The position numbers and the translations under genes are program-made. Shown here piece after piece: positions 55,215 to 63,825 of a stretch of DNA of 64,000 bases (positions are counted from its first letter, which is position 1; every line of letters begins with the position of its first letter). Source of the stretch: Vibrio pectenicida. GTDB lineage: Bacteria; Pseudomonadota; Gammaproteobacteria; Enterobacterales; Vibrionaceae. The stretch is from contig AP024889.1 in assembly GCA_024347015.1 (NCBI GenBank), positions 1,364,001-1,428,000 of the forward strand, written 5' to 3'. The notes beneath the pieces were generated by a model. It saw only the letters and a list, made by a program, of their open reading frames with translations, was not told the DNA's origin and did no database searches.

Positions 55215-56456
55215 TTAGCTCGCTTTATCGAGTGTATTGGGAAGACCGAAATATTGCTTTAGATCTGTGAGAAATACGGGGTCCTCACACATGGCTTTTT
55301 CTGGTTCATCACTGATTTTTGCAACAGCAGCTCCGTTACATTCCGTCATCTTAATCACCATAGATAAAGGTTGATAAGTATCATGTGAGTCAGACCAATC
55401 ACCCATGTCATTGGCTAGGAATGTACCTATACCAAAGCTAATCGTTGCGCGACCATTGAAGTACTCGCATATTTCGAGTGCGCGTTCAAAGTTAAGTCCA
55501 TCAGTAAATATCAAAGCCTTTGACTTGGGGTCAATACCTAGTGATTGATAATGGGCCAGGATTTTATCACCCCATTTAAATGGGCAACCAGAGTCATGGC
55601 GGACACCGGCATAAGCTGTAGCGTACTCGTAAGTAAAATCTTTTAAGAATGCATCAATACCTATGGTATCTGTTAAGGCGATACCAAGCATACCGTTAAA
55701 AGCCTGATGCCAAATATCTAAGGCGATTTTTTGTGAAAGAAGAGGATCACCGAGTTGCTGGTGTGCCATAAACCATTCGTGAGCGACGGTACCTATTGGT
55801 TTTAAGTCTAATTGTTTTGCTAGGTGATAATTACTTGTGCCAGACATTAAATCGGGCACATTGTGGTGGAGGTAATGGACTAAATCATAATGTACTTTTG
55901 AACTGAAGCGGCGGCGGCTTCCCATCTCTGAAAATTGGAAGTTCTTTATCCCTTTTTTTTTCAATTCAGATCGCAAGAAGGTTATTTTGCTCTCGAGAAC
56001 ATGAATAAACTGTTGATATGGAATGTTGCTCCAGTGAGTTTTATTGCGTACTTCGGAAATGATACTCATCACAAGTGTTTCATAGAGAATGGTTTCATGC
56101 CAAATACCACCGATGGAAACACGTAACTGGCCACCAACTGTTGTCACTGAAATTTGCTGCTTTGGCTTGAACTTGAATTTACTAAGATAGGAAAAAAAAC
56201 CATCGTCCAGATAAGAAGCTTGTTGTCTTAAGTAGCCTATTTCTTGTTTCGTAAATTGATAGCTCGCAAGCTTGTTAATTTCTCTTGCAACATCGATTTC
56301 TATATCTGAAAGGTCTTCACTTGAGCGAACGATGAGTTCGTAGCGAACTTGGGTATTAGGGTAGTACTTTCGAGCAGCGAACATCATATTGATCTTGTAT
56401 ACATCAAGGTCTAATGCACTTTGGATGATAGTATCTTTAAACAATGCGGCGCTCAT
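55215..56456 (-). CDS. pncB: Nicotinate phosphoribosyltransferase
   Basis: Converts nicotinate and PRPP to nicotinate mononucleotide with ATP, the committed step of the Preiss-Handler NAD salvage route. 413 residues; family words include QSALDLDVYKINMM at the start, FSEMGSRRRFS near residue 178, GTVAHEWFMAHQ with the phospho-accepting His near 220 and SFGIGTFLANDMG near 345. Divergent from nrtR with a palindrome in between, and one gene away from a nicotinamidase, so the NAD salvage genes form a regulon here. Confidence 0.95.
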   Translation of the reverse strand: MSAALFKDTIIQSALDLDVYKINMMFAARKYYPNTQVRYELIVRSSEDLSDIEIDVAREINKLASYQFTKQEIGYLRQQASYLDDGFFSYLSKFKFKPKQQISVTTVGGQLRVSIGGIWHETILYETLVMSIISEVRNKTHWSNIPYQQFIHVLESKITFLRSELKKKGIKNFQFSEMGSRRRFSSKVHYDLVHYLHHNVPDLMSGTSNYHLAKQLDLKPIGTVAHEWFMAHQQLGDPLLSQKIALDIWHQAFNGMLGIALTDTIGIDAFLKDFTYEYATAYAGVRHDSGCPFKWGDKILAHYQSLGIDPKSKALIFTDGLNFERALEICEYFNGRATISFGIGTFLANDMGDWSDSHDTYQPLSMVIKMTECNGAAVAKISDEPEKAMCEDPVFLTDLKQYFGLPNTLDKAS

Positions 56457-56522
56457 TAAGCCATCCTAATTATGTCAGTTATATTCTCGATCTAGGGAAC
56501 TTTAATCAATGCATATATAGTT

Positions 56523-56528
56523 TGTCAA
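56523..56528 (-). promoter_or_regulatory. Possible -35 box of pncB
   Basis: TTGACA on the minus strand, with TTAAAG about 17 bases downstream (56500-56505) as a poor -10 candidate, about 45 bases before the pncB start. Confidence 0.35.
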
Positions 56529-56602
56529 ATTTTGTTATTAACTATGGATCAATATTCCAAAGAATAATTTGTAGGTAGAATTAAAAGCTAATCTACATAT
56601 CT

Positions 56603-56622
56603 AATCGTATGAAGATACGATT
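56603..56622. promoter_or_regulatory. Candidate NrtR operator
   Basis: A perfect inverted repeat AATCGTAT-GAAG-ATACGATT between divergent pncB and nrtR, 147 bases before pncB and 91 before nrtR. NrtR proteins bind roughly 20-base palindromes near the NAD genes they control, which fits position and size. Confidence 0.6.
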
Positions 56623-56712
56623 TAAATGAGGTTAATCACCAATTGTTACTTTCTTATTGACCTGCTACTTTTCAGTGGTAATGTACTTGCCAGTAAAGTA
56701 CTGAGAGAATCT

Positions 56713-57429
56713 ATGATGATTGTCACTATTGACATGATATGCCTTAGGCTCGGTGGAAAAGGATTAGAAACCTTGTTGATTAAAAGAACTAACCCTGATC
56801 GTCCACAACAAGGTTTGTGGGCGATTCCTGGCGGGTTTGTTTTCGAGCAAGATATGTCCCACGATGGAGGTCAACAGGCAGATAAAGATTTTGAGGCTGC
56901 GCGAAAACGTATTTGTCGCCAAAAAATTCATACGTACCCAAATTATATCAGCGAGCCGATGGTTGAGGGGAACCCGAAACGTGATCCTGAGGGTTGGAGT
57001 GTCACTATTGCTCACTATGCTTTGGTTAATATGGCCAATATTGAACAGATAGAGAATTGTGGACTTGATCAAGAGCAACTCAAATGGTTTCCACTAAACA
57101 CAATCTTAGACGATCAAATTATGCTTGCTTTTGATCATGTTGATTTGATTAAACTGGCATGGAAAAAGTTTCGAGCAGCCGTTGAGTACACTTCTGTAGC
57201 CCTATTTACCTTGGACAAGGAGTTTTTAGTGTCAGATATTATCAATGCCTATGAAAAATTTGGTGTTGAGGTGAACAGAATGACAGTCAAACGTCGTTTA
57301 ATTGATACGGGCGTTATTGTCAGTGCTAACAAAGTGGCTTCGACCAATCGAGGAAAAGGCGGAAAGCCTGCTCAAGTATTTAGTCTGGCGGAAAATAGAG
57401 TGACTTATTTTCAAACCTGTCTGCGTTAG
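56713..57429 (+). CDS. nrtR: NrtR-type Nudix transcriptional regulator of NAD metabolism
   Basis: Nudix-fold sensor fused to a C-terminal winged helix; NrtR repressors leave DNA when ADP-ribose rises. The 238 residues have a Nudix domain (LLIKRTNPDRPQQGLWAIPGGFV) in which the Nudix box is degenerate (no RE-x-x-EE), as in regulatory members, and a DNA-binding end with VNRMTVKRRLIDTGVI and NRGKGGKPAQVFSL. ATG 56713 is preferred; the open frame to 56626 adds an unconserved hydrophobic stretch and overlaps the palindrome region. Eighteen bases separate it from the nicotinamidase gene. Confidence 0.88.
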   Translation: MMIVTIDMICLRLGGKGLETLLIKRTNPDRPQQGLWAIPGGFVFEQDMSHDGGQQADKDFEAARKRICRQKIHTYPNYISEPMVEGNPKRDPEGWSVTIAHYALVNMANIEQIENCGLDQEQLKWFPLNTILDDQIMLAFDHVDLIKLAWKKFRAAVEYTSVALFTLDKEFLVSDIINAYEKFGVEVNRMTVKRRLIDTGVIVSANKVASTNRGKGGKPAQVFSLAENRVTYFQTCLR

Positions 57430-57447
57430 GAATGCTAGGAGTAAGAA

Positions 57448-58101
57448 ATGTATTTGCAAGCAGTAAAAGTTGATAAAAATAAAACAGCATCGATTGATGT
57501 CGATCCACAAAAAGGATTCAGTGACTTGTGTCCAGGTGAGCTTCCCGTGATGGGGGCTATCGATATAGTAAGTGAGTTAATAGAAAACCACAGCAAGGCT
57601 CATGTTTGCCTAGTTTCTAGAGATATGCATCCTTCGGGGGCCGCATGGGAAGCAGAAAAGCCTGAGAACATGCTTGAACCCGTTGGACTCCCAGAGGTTG
57701 ATATTAAGTGGAACCCACATTGTATAGTAGGGACGTTAGGTGCTGAATTACTGCCAGGTCTACCAAAAATTCGAGATTATGATTTTCAGATAAATAAAGG
57801 TATGGATCCTGATGCACACCCTTATGGAGCTTTCTATCATGATCAGGCTGAAGCTTTGTCTACAGGTGGTATAGAGTATTTACGTTCAAAGAAGATTGAA
57901 ACGGTGATTGTTGGTGGCTTGGCTTTAGACTTTTGTGTTAAGAAATCGATTGACCAACTTATTGGCGCTGGTTTTAACGTAATTTTAAACTTAGCCTCAA
58001 CGCGTGCCGTATTTCCAAAAAACACAGATACATTAGCTCAAGATTTTGTTACTAAGGGAGTACGTTTGGTTCAAAGCTCTGAATATATAATCAGCGAATA
58101 A
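57448..58101 (+). CDS. pncA: Nicotinamidase (isochorismatase superfamily)
   Basis: Hydrolyses nicotinamide to nicotinate, which PncB then uses. The catalytic triad is readable: Asp19 (DVDPQKGF), Lys117 (INKGMD) and Cys163 (LALDFCVKKS); metal ligands appear in SRDMHPSG. 217 residues, slightly longer than E. coli PncA. Downstream of nrtR in the same direction and presumably cotranscribed and controlled by it. A C-x-C-less insertion around residues 60-100 is usual for this marine subgroup. Confidence 0.88.
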   Translation: MYLQAVKVDKNKTASIDVDPQKGFSDLCPGELPVMGAIDIVSELIENHSKAHVCLVSRDMHPSGAAWEAEKPENMLEPVGLPEVDIKWNPHCIVGTLGAELLPGLPKIRDYDFQINKGMDPDAHPYGAFYHDQAEALSTGGIEYLRSKKIETVIVGGLALDFCVKKSIDQLIGAGFNVILNLASTRAVFPKNTDTLAQDFVTKGVRLVQSSEYIISE

Positions 58102-58118
58102 CAGCTTAGTGAGCAAAG

Positions 58119-58144
58119 AATGCGAAGCTGAAGAGCTTCGCATT
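58119..58144. terminator. Hairpin between convergent nicotinamidase and symporter genes
   Basis: Perfect 11-pair stem AATGCGAAGCT / AGCTTCGCATT with a GAAG loop, 18 bases after the nicotinamidase stop and 23 before the symporter stop. No T-tract on the plus strand; likely a shared terminator. Confidence 0.6.
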
Positions 58145-58166
58145 GCTGGAAGTAAAAACAAATTAT

Positions 58167-59537
58167 TTAGGTAAGGACTTTACTTTTTGTTATTTCAGTT
58201 ACTTGATTAAAATAGAGTTTCGTTTCTTCAGCAACCACATGACGCAAGGCAAGCAAGCCAATAAGGTTAGGGATTGCCATCAGTCCATTAACAATATCGG
58301 CAATAATCCAAATCATATCCAGATGCAAGAATGCACCTGATGCAACGAGTACAACAAAAATTATCTTGTAGGGCAGAACAGCTTTGGTACCTAATAGAAA
58401 CACCACACAGCGCTCACCATAATAATTCCATCCAAGAATTGTTGTGAAAGCAAAGAAAATGAGTCCAGTAGAAACAAGTACAGGGCCAAGAGTCTCTGCA
58501 TTCAGTCCGACAGCAAATGCATGGGTAGTCATTGCTGCTCCGGAAAAATCACTTTGCCAAGCTCCGGTTAGAATTAACGCTAATCCAGTCATGGTACAAA
58601 TGATGATGGTATCAAAGAAGGTTCCAGTCATTGAAATTAGCCCCTGCCTGACACAGGAGTCTGTTTTTGCCGCCGCGGCCGCCATTGGAGCACTACCAAG
58701 ACCAGACTCATTAGAGAATACACCTCTAGCAATCCCAGACTGAATGGCGAGCATGATGCTGGCTCCCAAAAAACCACCCGTTGCAGCACTAGAATTAAAA
58801 GCTGAAACCACAACAAGTTTAAGGGCGCTCATCAAGTGTTCGGCATTGATAACAATGACGCTTAGGCATGCTAATACATAAAATACAGCCATTGCAGGGA
58901 CCACCTTACCTGCAACTTTAGCAATTGATTTGATGCCACCCAAAGTAACAAAAGCGACCAAAACAGTAACAATTATCGCTGAAACATTTCGTGGTACACC
59001 AAATGAAATTTCGCTCGCATCTAAAATGGCATTGACTTGTGGAAAGGTCCCAATACCAAAACAAGCAACAAGTAGAGCAAAAATAGCGAACATGATCGCA
59101 AGGAATTTTGAACCGACGCCGTACTGGAGGTAGTACATAGGCCCGCCTATCATTTGGCCATTAGCATCAACTCTGCGATATTTAACTGCTAGCAGGCATT
59201 CTGCATATTTTGTTGCCATGCCAAATAAAGCCGCAAGCCACATCCAAAATAGTGCGCCTGGACCACCTAGTTTAATTGCGGTTGCAACACCGACGATGTT
59301 ACCTGTGCCAATCGTCGCGGAAAGGGCTGTACACAATGCGGCAAAACTTGACACATCTCCCTGTTTATTTGAATCATTTTTACTAAATAACATTGTTAGC
59401 GCTGTAGGGAGGTATCGAAATTGGAGCAATCCTAAACGAAAGGTAAAGTAAATACCTGTACCTACAAGTAAAATAAGTAGTGGCGGGCCCCAGACAAAGC
59501 TGTCGACAGTGTTAAGTAAAGATTGAAGGTTATTCAT
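58167..59537 (-). CDS. Sodium:alanine/glycine symporter (AGCS family)
   Basis: 456-residue inner-membrane Na+-coupled transporter for glycine and alanine. Signature segments ATIGTGNIVGVATAIKLGGPGALFWMW (residues about 77-103) and SGIARGVFSNESGLGSAPMAAAAA (about 265-290) are textbook for AGCS. About ten helices. Its long leader carries a tandem glycine riboswitch, as for the VC1422 gene of V. cholerae, so transport is tied to cell glycine. Ribosome site GGGGA before ATG 59537. Confidence 0.95.
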   Translation of the reverse strand: MNNLQSLLNTVDSFVWGPPLLILLVGTGIYFTFRLGLLQFRYLPTALTMLFSKNDSNKQGDVSSFAALCTALSATIGTGNIVGVATAIKLGGPGALFWMWLAALFGMATKYAECLLAVKYRRVDANGQMIGGPMYYLQYGVGSKFLAIMFAIFALLVACFGIGTFPQVNAILDASEISFGVPRNVSAIIVTVLVAFVTLGGIKSIAKVAGKVVPAMAVFYVLACLSVIVINAEHLMSALKLVVVSAFNSSAATGGFLGASIMLAIQSGIARGVFSNESGLGSAPMAAAAAKTDSCVRQGLISMTGTFFDTIIICTMTGLALILTGAWQSDFSGAAMTTHAFAVGLNAETLGPVLVSTGLIFFAFTTILGWNYYGERCVVFLLGTKAVLPYKIIFVVLVASGAFLHLDMIWIIADIVNGLMAIPNLIGLLALRHVVAEETKLYFNQVTEITKSKVLT

Positions 59538-59639
59538 TATTTCCCCAAAGTGATAAAACGTTACTAAGGAGAAGAGTGAAAGGGCAGAAACAATGGGTCT
59601 ACAAGTATTGTGGACAGAAAGTTATAATCGCTGCTTTAT

Positions 59640-59800
59640 TCTTTACACTCCTCTGTCCTTTTGCCTGAAAGTTTCACTCACAGCTTATGTAGCGGCGAGT
59701 TTGCTCCTTCGGCGACCGATTAAACGGTTCTCTCCAGAGGTTCCTCCGATGACAGTCCACGCTGTATACAGCACCTGAAAGATTTACTTCTTCGGTAGGT
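59640..59800 (-). ncRNA. Tandem glycine riboswitch
   Basis: Two consecutive glycine aptamers on the minus strand in the leader of the AGCS symporter. Aptamer 1 runs from CCGAAGAAG near 59795 through CTTTCAGG to CTCTGGAGAGAACC (59726-59739); aptamer 2 has CGCCGAAGGAGCAA, then CTTTCAGGCAAAAGGACAGAG ending near 59651. These are the conserved core words of the class, and the two copies are joined by a short linker. Glycine binding usually turns expression on for catabolic gcvT genes; for transporter genes it can turn it off. The expression platform (about 59540-59640) was not resolved. Confidence 0.92.
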
Positions 59801-59918
59801 TATTTGGCCAAAATTACATAAACTGGCTAAAAACCACTCTCCTGCCATCTTCATCGGAACGATTGTTCAAATATTGAACAAAAGTAAGTCGATACCACTG
59901 CTTGTGGTCGACGTGAGA

Positions 59919-59946
59919 ACCATATCATGTTTATGATGCAATTCAA
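59919..59946 (-). promoter_or_regulatory. Putative promoter of riboswitch-symporter transcript
   Basis: On the minus strand, TTGAAT (59941-59946), a 16-base spacer and TATGGT (59919-59924), about 120 bases before aptamer 1. A small ACCAC/GTGGT hairpin (59894-59908) would lie near the 5' end of the RNA. Confidence 0.45.
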
Positions 59947-60143
59947 TATTTTTATTACATCCAACAATGATTTTAAACTAATAGTTATTAACATGATAAA
60001 GTCTTTATGACTCACTATTTTGTGTGGTCATTTTGACTTCAATGTAAATTTAATATTTATAATATTCTGATAAATAATGGAATTTAAAGTTGGCAGGGAA
60101 AGTGCAGTATGTATTGGAAACAATCTTAATTACTGAGGTCATT
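59947..60143. other. Remaining intergenic DNA before small membrane protein gene
   Basis: Very AT-rich. TTGACT at 60033-60038 with TTTATA at 60056-60061 (17-base spacing) could be the promoter of the plus-strand gene at 60144. No gene is supported. Confidence 0.4.
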
Positions 60144-60386
60144 ATGCTTAATCAACCAACTCGAAATACTTTTAATACACTATTAGCTGTTTCAAATATC
60201 GGTCTAGTGATCACATTTTTAGCGCTGGTTGTGAGCGTGATAATTGCTTATCCGTATGCACATGCCTTCAGTCTAGAGGCGCAGATAGCCGCACATATCA
60301 GTACAATTATTATTGCAGCGTTTTTAAAGGTGAGTTATGTCACTCGATGTCTAGCGCAATACAATCTTGGTTTGGAAGTAAGATAA
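60144..60386 (+). CDS. Small two-helix membrane protein, 80 residues
   Basis: Not recognised. ATG 60144 with GAGG six bases upstream; the frame to 60090 is an unconserved-looking extension. The product has two hydrophobic helices (LAVSNIGLVITFLALVVSVIIAYPY split over residues 14-38, and IAAHISTIIIAAFLKVSYV near 50-68) and short polar ends. Ends in a strong hairpin terminator, which supports a real transcription unit. Function unknown. Confidence 0.7.
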   Translation: MLNQPTRNTFNTLLAVSNIGLVITFLALVVSVIIAYPYAHAFSLEAQIAAHISTIIIAAFLKVSYVTRCLAQYNLGLEVR

Positions 60387-60389
60387 GAA

Positions 60390-60424
60390 AACGTGTAGCG
60401 CCTTGTTTAAGGCGCTACACTAAT
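60390..60424. terminator. Bidirectional terminator, 12-pair stem
   Basis: GTGTAGCGCCTT at 60393-60404 and its complement at 60409-60420 with a GTTT loop; TTTTC follows on the minus strand. It lies between the convergent small membrane protein gene and yggL. Confidence 0.8.
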
Positions 60425-60426
60425 AT

Positions 60427-60765
60427 TTAAAAATAGTTTGCATCGACCAACTCACCGACTCGAACTGCTTTAACATCATTGCGCTTTTCCAGCCAAGTAA
60501 CGATTTCTGCTTGTTGCTGTTTGGTTACACTTTCATATCTTTGTGCATGGCATATAAAACCTTCAAAAAGCTCTAAGCCGCCGCCACCAAAACTTAGGTC
60601 TAGTGCGTCAATATAATCGATAAACTCATCAACAAAGGTGTCGTAATTTTCGAAATCTTGAATTTTTGTATCACAACTAACTTCAAATCCCAGCATTGCA
60701 AATTCACCAAGAAATAGTTTCTTTTGAATACGACGTTTTTTGTTATCTAACTTGAATGGTTTCAT
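60427..60765 (-). CDS. yggL: YggL family ribosome-associated protein
   Basis: 112-residue DUF469 protein, a 50S-associated factor in E. coli. Starts with the basic KLDNKKRRIQKKLFLGEF, continues LGFEVSC, then FVDEFIDYIDALDLSFGGGGLELFEGFI, all typical. GAGG is nine bases before ATG. In enterics yggL follows trmB; here it is alone. Confidence 0.9.
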   Translation of the reverse strand: MKPFKLDNKKRRIQKKLFLGEFAMLGFEVSCDTKIQDFENYDTFVDEFIDYIDALDLSFGGGGLELFEGFICHAQRYESVTKQQQAEIVTWLEKRNDVKAVRVGELVDANYF

Positions 60766-61010
60766 TATTGTACCTCGGGCAAAAAATAGTTATTTATACC
60801 TCATTTTAAGCGTCTACCCAAATCTGTAAGTTGTCTTATGCGTAAGAATTGATGTGTGTGCTGTTGTTTTGGGCGATGCCGATACATTAATGTATATAAT
60901 TGGGTCATAAGCGCGTAAAACGAACGTAATGCTGACCAACTGCTGTCGAAAAATGGTATAAGTTAGAGACAGAAAAGTCCGAGTATTTTGGGGTTGGCTA
61001 AGGAGAGTGT

Positions 61011-61169
61011 ATGACGAGATTAATTGCTATTGTATTTTTAGTGGCGTTAGCCTTCGTGTTGATTCGATATAGGACTAATGAAAAATTGCAAAAATATGTC
61101 GTTATTACCTTGGTTTCAGGTTTTTTAGTTTATACCACCACCTTGGTCGTAACTGAACTTATGCGTTAA
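61011..61169 (+). CDS. Small two-helix membrane protein, 52 residues
   Basis: A short gene with a strong ribosome site (AAGGAGAGTGT before ATG 61011). The product starts MTRLIAIVFLVALAFVLIRY, has a short basic loop (RTNEKLQKY) and a second helix (VVITLVSGFLVYTTTLVVTEL). Eighteen bases separate it from the GTG of the coiled-coil protein gene, so the two are likely one operon. Positive-inside loop suggests both ends face the periplasm. Function unknown. Confidence 0.72.
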   Translation: MTRLIAIVFLVALAFVLIRYRTNEKLQKYVVITLVSGFLVYTTTLVVTELMR

Positions 61170-61187
61170 ATCAGTAGGAGCAAAATA

Positions 61188-61919
61188 GTGAACAACGAGT
61201 CTGATGTTGAAAATGATGATGTGGTAGTTATTGAAGAGAGGGATAAACGTAGCTATTTATACATAATCATTGCTGGCATACTTGGCGCAGCTTTAGGTGG
61301 CCTTATAGGCTCATCTTTGACGTCGTCGAAATGGCAAGAGGCTTATCATGGCTTGGAGAAGAAATACCAGTTAATAGTGGAAGAGAAAAAGCAGCTGCTT
61401 GATGAAGTAAAAGATAAAGTTGATCAGGTCGATGTTGAAATTCAAACCAAGTTATCTCAAGCGATGGAAGAAAAAAAGCTAGCCTATGATGAGACATTGG
61501 AGACGTTACATTCACAGGTAGCGGAACTTGAAAAAGTCAATATGTCTCTTGAAGAACAGCTTAATCAACAAAAGCAAAGTATTGCACAAGCGACCCAAGA
61601 AAATCGTAAGCTTAATCGGCAGGCAGATATACAAGTGACTATGCTTGAGCGTTCACGTGAGCTATTTCAGCAAGAATTGAAAGTGAAGCAAGAGCTTGAG
61701 GCTTTGGAAAAAGAGCGTGATGGCCTCCAACCTAAATTAAAGCAATTAAAAGCTGACTGCGATTTATATTTGGCTGGTACATCATGGGAAGCCAAATCTG
61801 ATGCGTGTGATAAGCAAGACGCAGCAAACTCTCGCCTGAGTCATGTCAATCAAATGATCAGTGTGCATCAAATGGATTTAAAACAAATCCAGAGGTTGGC
61901 CGATGATCTAGGTTTATAA
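61188..61919 (+). CDS. Membrane-anchored coiled-coil protein, 243 residues
   Basis: GTG start at 61188 with AGGAG eight bases upstream. An acidic N-terminal tail, one transmembrane helix with a glycine-zipper face (YIIIAGILGAALGGLIGSSL, residues 26-45), then a long coiled-coil of about 150 residues rich in K/E/Q/L, and a C-terminal segment with two cysteines (KADCDLYLAG, SDACDK) that may pair. Sometimes annotated as a partitioning protein in Vibrio, which the sequence does not support since no ATPase motifs are present. Cotranscribed with the 52-residue membrane protein. Confidence 0.75.
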   Translation: MNNESDVENDDVVVIEERDKRSYLYIIIAGILGAALGGLIGSSLTSSKWQEAYHGLEKKYQLIVEEKKQLLDEVKDKVDQVDVEIQTKLSQAMEEKKLAYDETLETLHSQVAELEKVNMSLEEQLNQQKQSIAQATQENRKLNRQADIQVTMLERSRELFQQELKVKQELEALEKERDGLQPKLKQLKADCDLYLAGTSWEAKSDACDKQDAANSRLSHVNQMISVHQMDLKQIQRLADDLGL

Positions 61920-61940
61920 ATAATTTGGTCTGACTAACAC

Positions 61941-61970
61941 ACCAAACCTCCGCGCTAGGAGGTTTTTTTG
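61941..61970 (+). terminator. Terminator after coiled-coil protein gene
   Basis: AAACCTCC (61944-61951) and GGAGGTTT (61958-61965) with a six-base loop, followed by TTTTG. Confidence 0.9.
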
Positions 61971-62052
61971 TGGCAGATTGGGCAAGGGAGTAATTTACGA
62001 CTAGCTTTAAAGTTGTGTAGGAAGGTGTGTTCAGCAATCATAGGGTAATAAG

Positions 62053-63825
62053 GTGAGCAAAAATGTTCGTGTAGAGTGGGTGACAATTATTGCTTACCTC
62101 GCTTATTTATGTTCAGTGATGGTTGTATCATATGGTTTGGTAGCTCAAGCTCATGTTTGGGGTAAAGTATTTCTTCTGCTGCCAATATTAATGGTCACTG
62201 CGTTGTTGGTATCGGATTACCGTCTCAAACATCTATTTTCCTTTAGTGCAGTCGCACTTTTTTTACTTAGTGGATTAGTTGAACCGTTAGACATAGGGGT
62301 TGTTAGAAGCGGCTTGATTCTTCTCCCACTATGCTATGTTGTCCTTTTTCCTGGTTCTCTTTGGTCTATAGCTGTGGCAACCGGGCTAATTAATGGTTAC
62401 TTATACCAATTGAGTCTTGTGGATGTTGGTCTATTCATAGAGATAGCGTCTGAGGCTAGTGCCATTACGATCTTCGCGACTATGATGACTTATTTCTACA
62501 TGGAGAGTCGTAAACAAGCTCAGATTTATCAGCTGCAAAGCGTAACAGACTATTTAACAAAACTGCCTAATTTACAAGCTTTTTATGAAGATATAAAAAT
62601 TGTTGATATACACAACGCTGAGCGCTTTGGAATACTCCATATAGGACTGGATGGTTTTAAAAATATAAATGATCGTCTCGGGTATCGATATGGTGATATG
62701 TTAATGATTGCCTTTGCCAAACATATCAATCGTTTGGTGGGAGAGTATGGTAAGTTTTATCGACTTGGGGGGGATGAGTTTGTATTAGTGGTTGAAAGCT
62801 CTGAACTTCGACCCAAATTGGTCGAAGCTGTTGATGTTCTGCGCCAGCATGAGAAAACACTATTCAATATGGAAAATACTAGCCACAGGCTCGGTTTTAG
62901 TATTGGTGTTGCTTTGGCAAAAGACGCTGCTGATAATGTAGAAGTTTGGATAAAAAATGCTGATTTTGCCCTTTACAAAGCCCTTTCACAGGGCTCTGGA
63001 TTTGTATGTTGGTTTGACGAAGAGTTATTAAATGAAACAATTCGTCAGCACCAGATAGAAACTGAAATAAAAGCGGCTTTATTGAGTGATCAGTTTGTTT
63101 TGTATTACCAACCAAAAGTTTCGATAGTTGACGCTAAAATAATTGGGGCTGAGGCTTTGATTCGATGGAAACATCCTCAATTAGGCGTGATCTCACCTGC
63201 TGAATTTATCCCTATCGCTGAAAAGACCGCACAAATTGTTCCTTTGGGCCAGTGGATTCTTAATAGAGCGTGCGAGCAAGCAAAGGCTTGGCATGATGAA
63301 GGTATTGATGTTTGTGTTTCGGTTAATGTATCTACTGTTCAGTTTGATGACGCCGATCTTTTTAGGGCAATCTGTGAAATCCTTAGAGAAGTTCAGCTAC
63401 CTTCTCATCTGTTACAGATTGAAATTACTGAATCAACGTTAATGAAAGACCCAGAAGGTGTAACTGAGATATGCGGTCAATTAAGGGCTTTAGGGGTTTC
63501 AATCGCAGTGGATGATTTTGGAGTAGAATATTCTTGTTTGAAATACTTAAAACACCTGCCTGTTGATGTTCTGAAGATAGATAAATATTTTGTTAATGAA
63601 TGCGCGATACATGAAGCTGACCGAATCCTGCTTAGAACCATAGTCCAAATGGGGCATAGCTTGAACATTAGTGTAATTGCGGAAGGGGTAGAAAACGAGC
63701 AGCAACTTGAGGTTTTGCGTCAAGAAAATTGCGATTCTTATCAGGGTTATTTGTACTCTCAACCTCTCACATCGAGTGAATTCATATCTTTAGTTGATAA
63801 TTATAATAAAAATATACGAAGTTAA
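62053..63825 (+). CDS. Membrane GGDEF-EAL cyclic-di-GMP enzyme
   Basis: 590 residues from GTG 62053. Five or six membrane helices fill residues 10-150 as an uncharacterised sensor; a GGDEF domain follows (GGDEF intact at 239-243, no RxxD inhibitory site evident) and then an EAL domain with EAL at 367-369, NVS, the ITES Glu, VDDFG, LKIDK and IAEGVE all present. Both synthesis and hydrolysis of c-di-GMP are therefore possible; which dominates cannot be told. Stand-alone gene with its own upstream terminator separating it from the previous operon. Confidence 0.94.
   Translation: MSKNVRVEWVTIIAYLAYLCSVMVVSYGLVAQAHVWGKVFLLLPILMVTALLVSDYRLKHLFSFSAVALFLLSGLVEPLDIGVVRSGLILLPLCYVVLFPGSLWSIAVATGLINGYLYQLSLVDVGLFIEIASEASAITIFATMMTYFYMESRKQAQIYQLQSVTDYLTKLPNLQAFYEDIKIVDIHNAERFGILHIGLDGFKNINDRLGYRYGDMLMIAFAKHINRLVGEYGKFYRLGGDEFVLVVESSELRPKLVEAVDVLRQHEKTLFNMENTSHRLGFSIGVALAKDAADNVEVWIKNADFALYKALSQGSGFVCWFDEELLNETIRQHQIETEIKAALLSDQFVLYYQPKVSIVDAKIIGAEALIRWKHPQLGVISPAEFIPIAEKTAQIVPLGQWILNRACEQAKAWHDEGIDVCVSVNVSTVQFDDADLFRAICEILREVQLPSHLLQIEITESTLMKDPEGVTEICGQLRALGVSIAVDDFGVEYSCLKYLKHLPVDVLKIDKYFVNECAIHEADRILLRTIVQMGHSLNISVIAEGVENEQQLEVLRQENCDSYQGYLYSQPLTSSEFISLVDNYNKNIRS

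Noticed and set aside
59593..59778. A 61-residue plus-strand frame overlapping the symporter leader
   Set aside because: It lies on the antisense of the glycine riboswitch and its sequence is dictated by the aptamer structure; no ribosome site.
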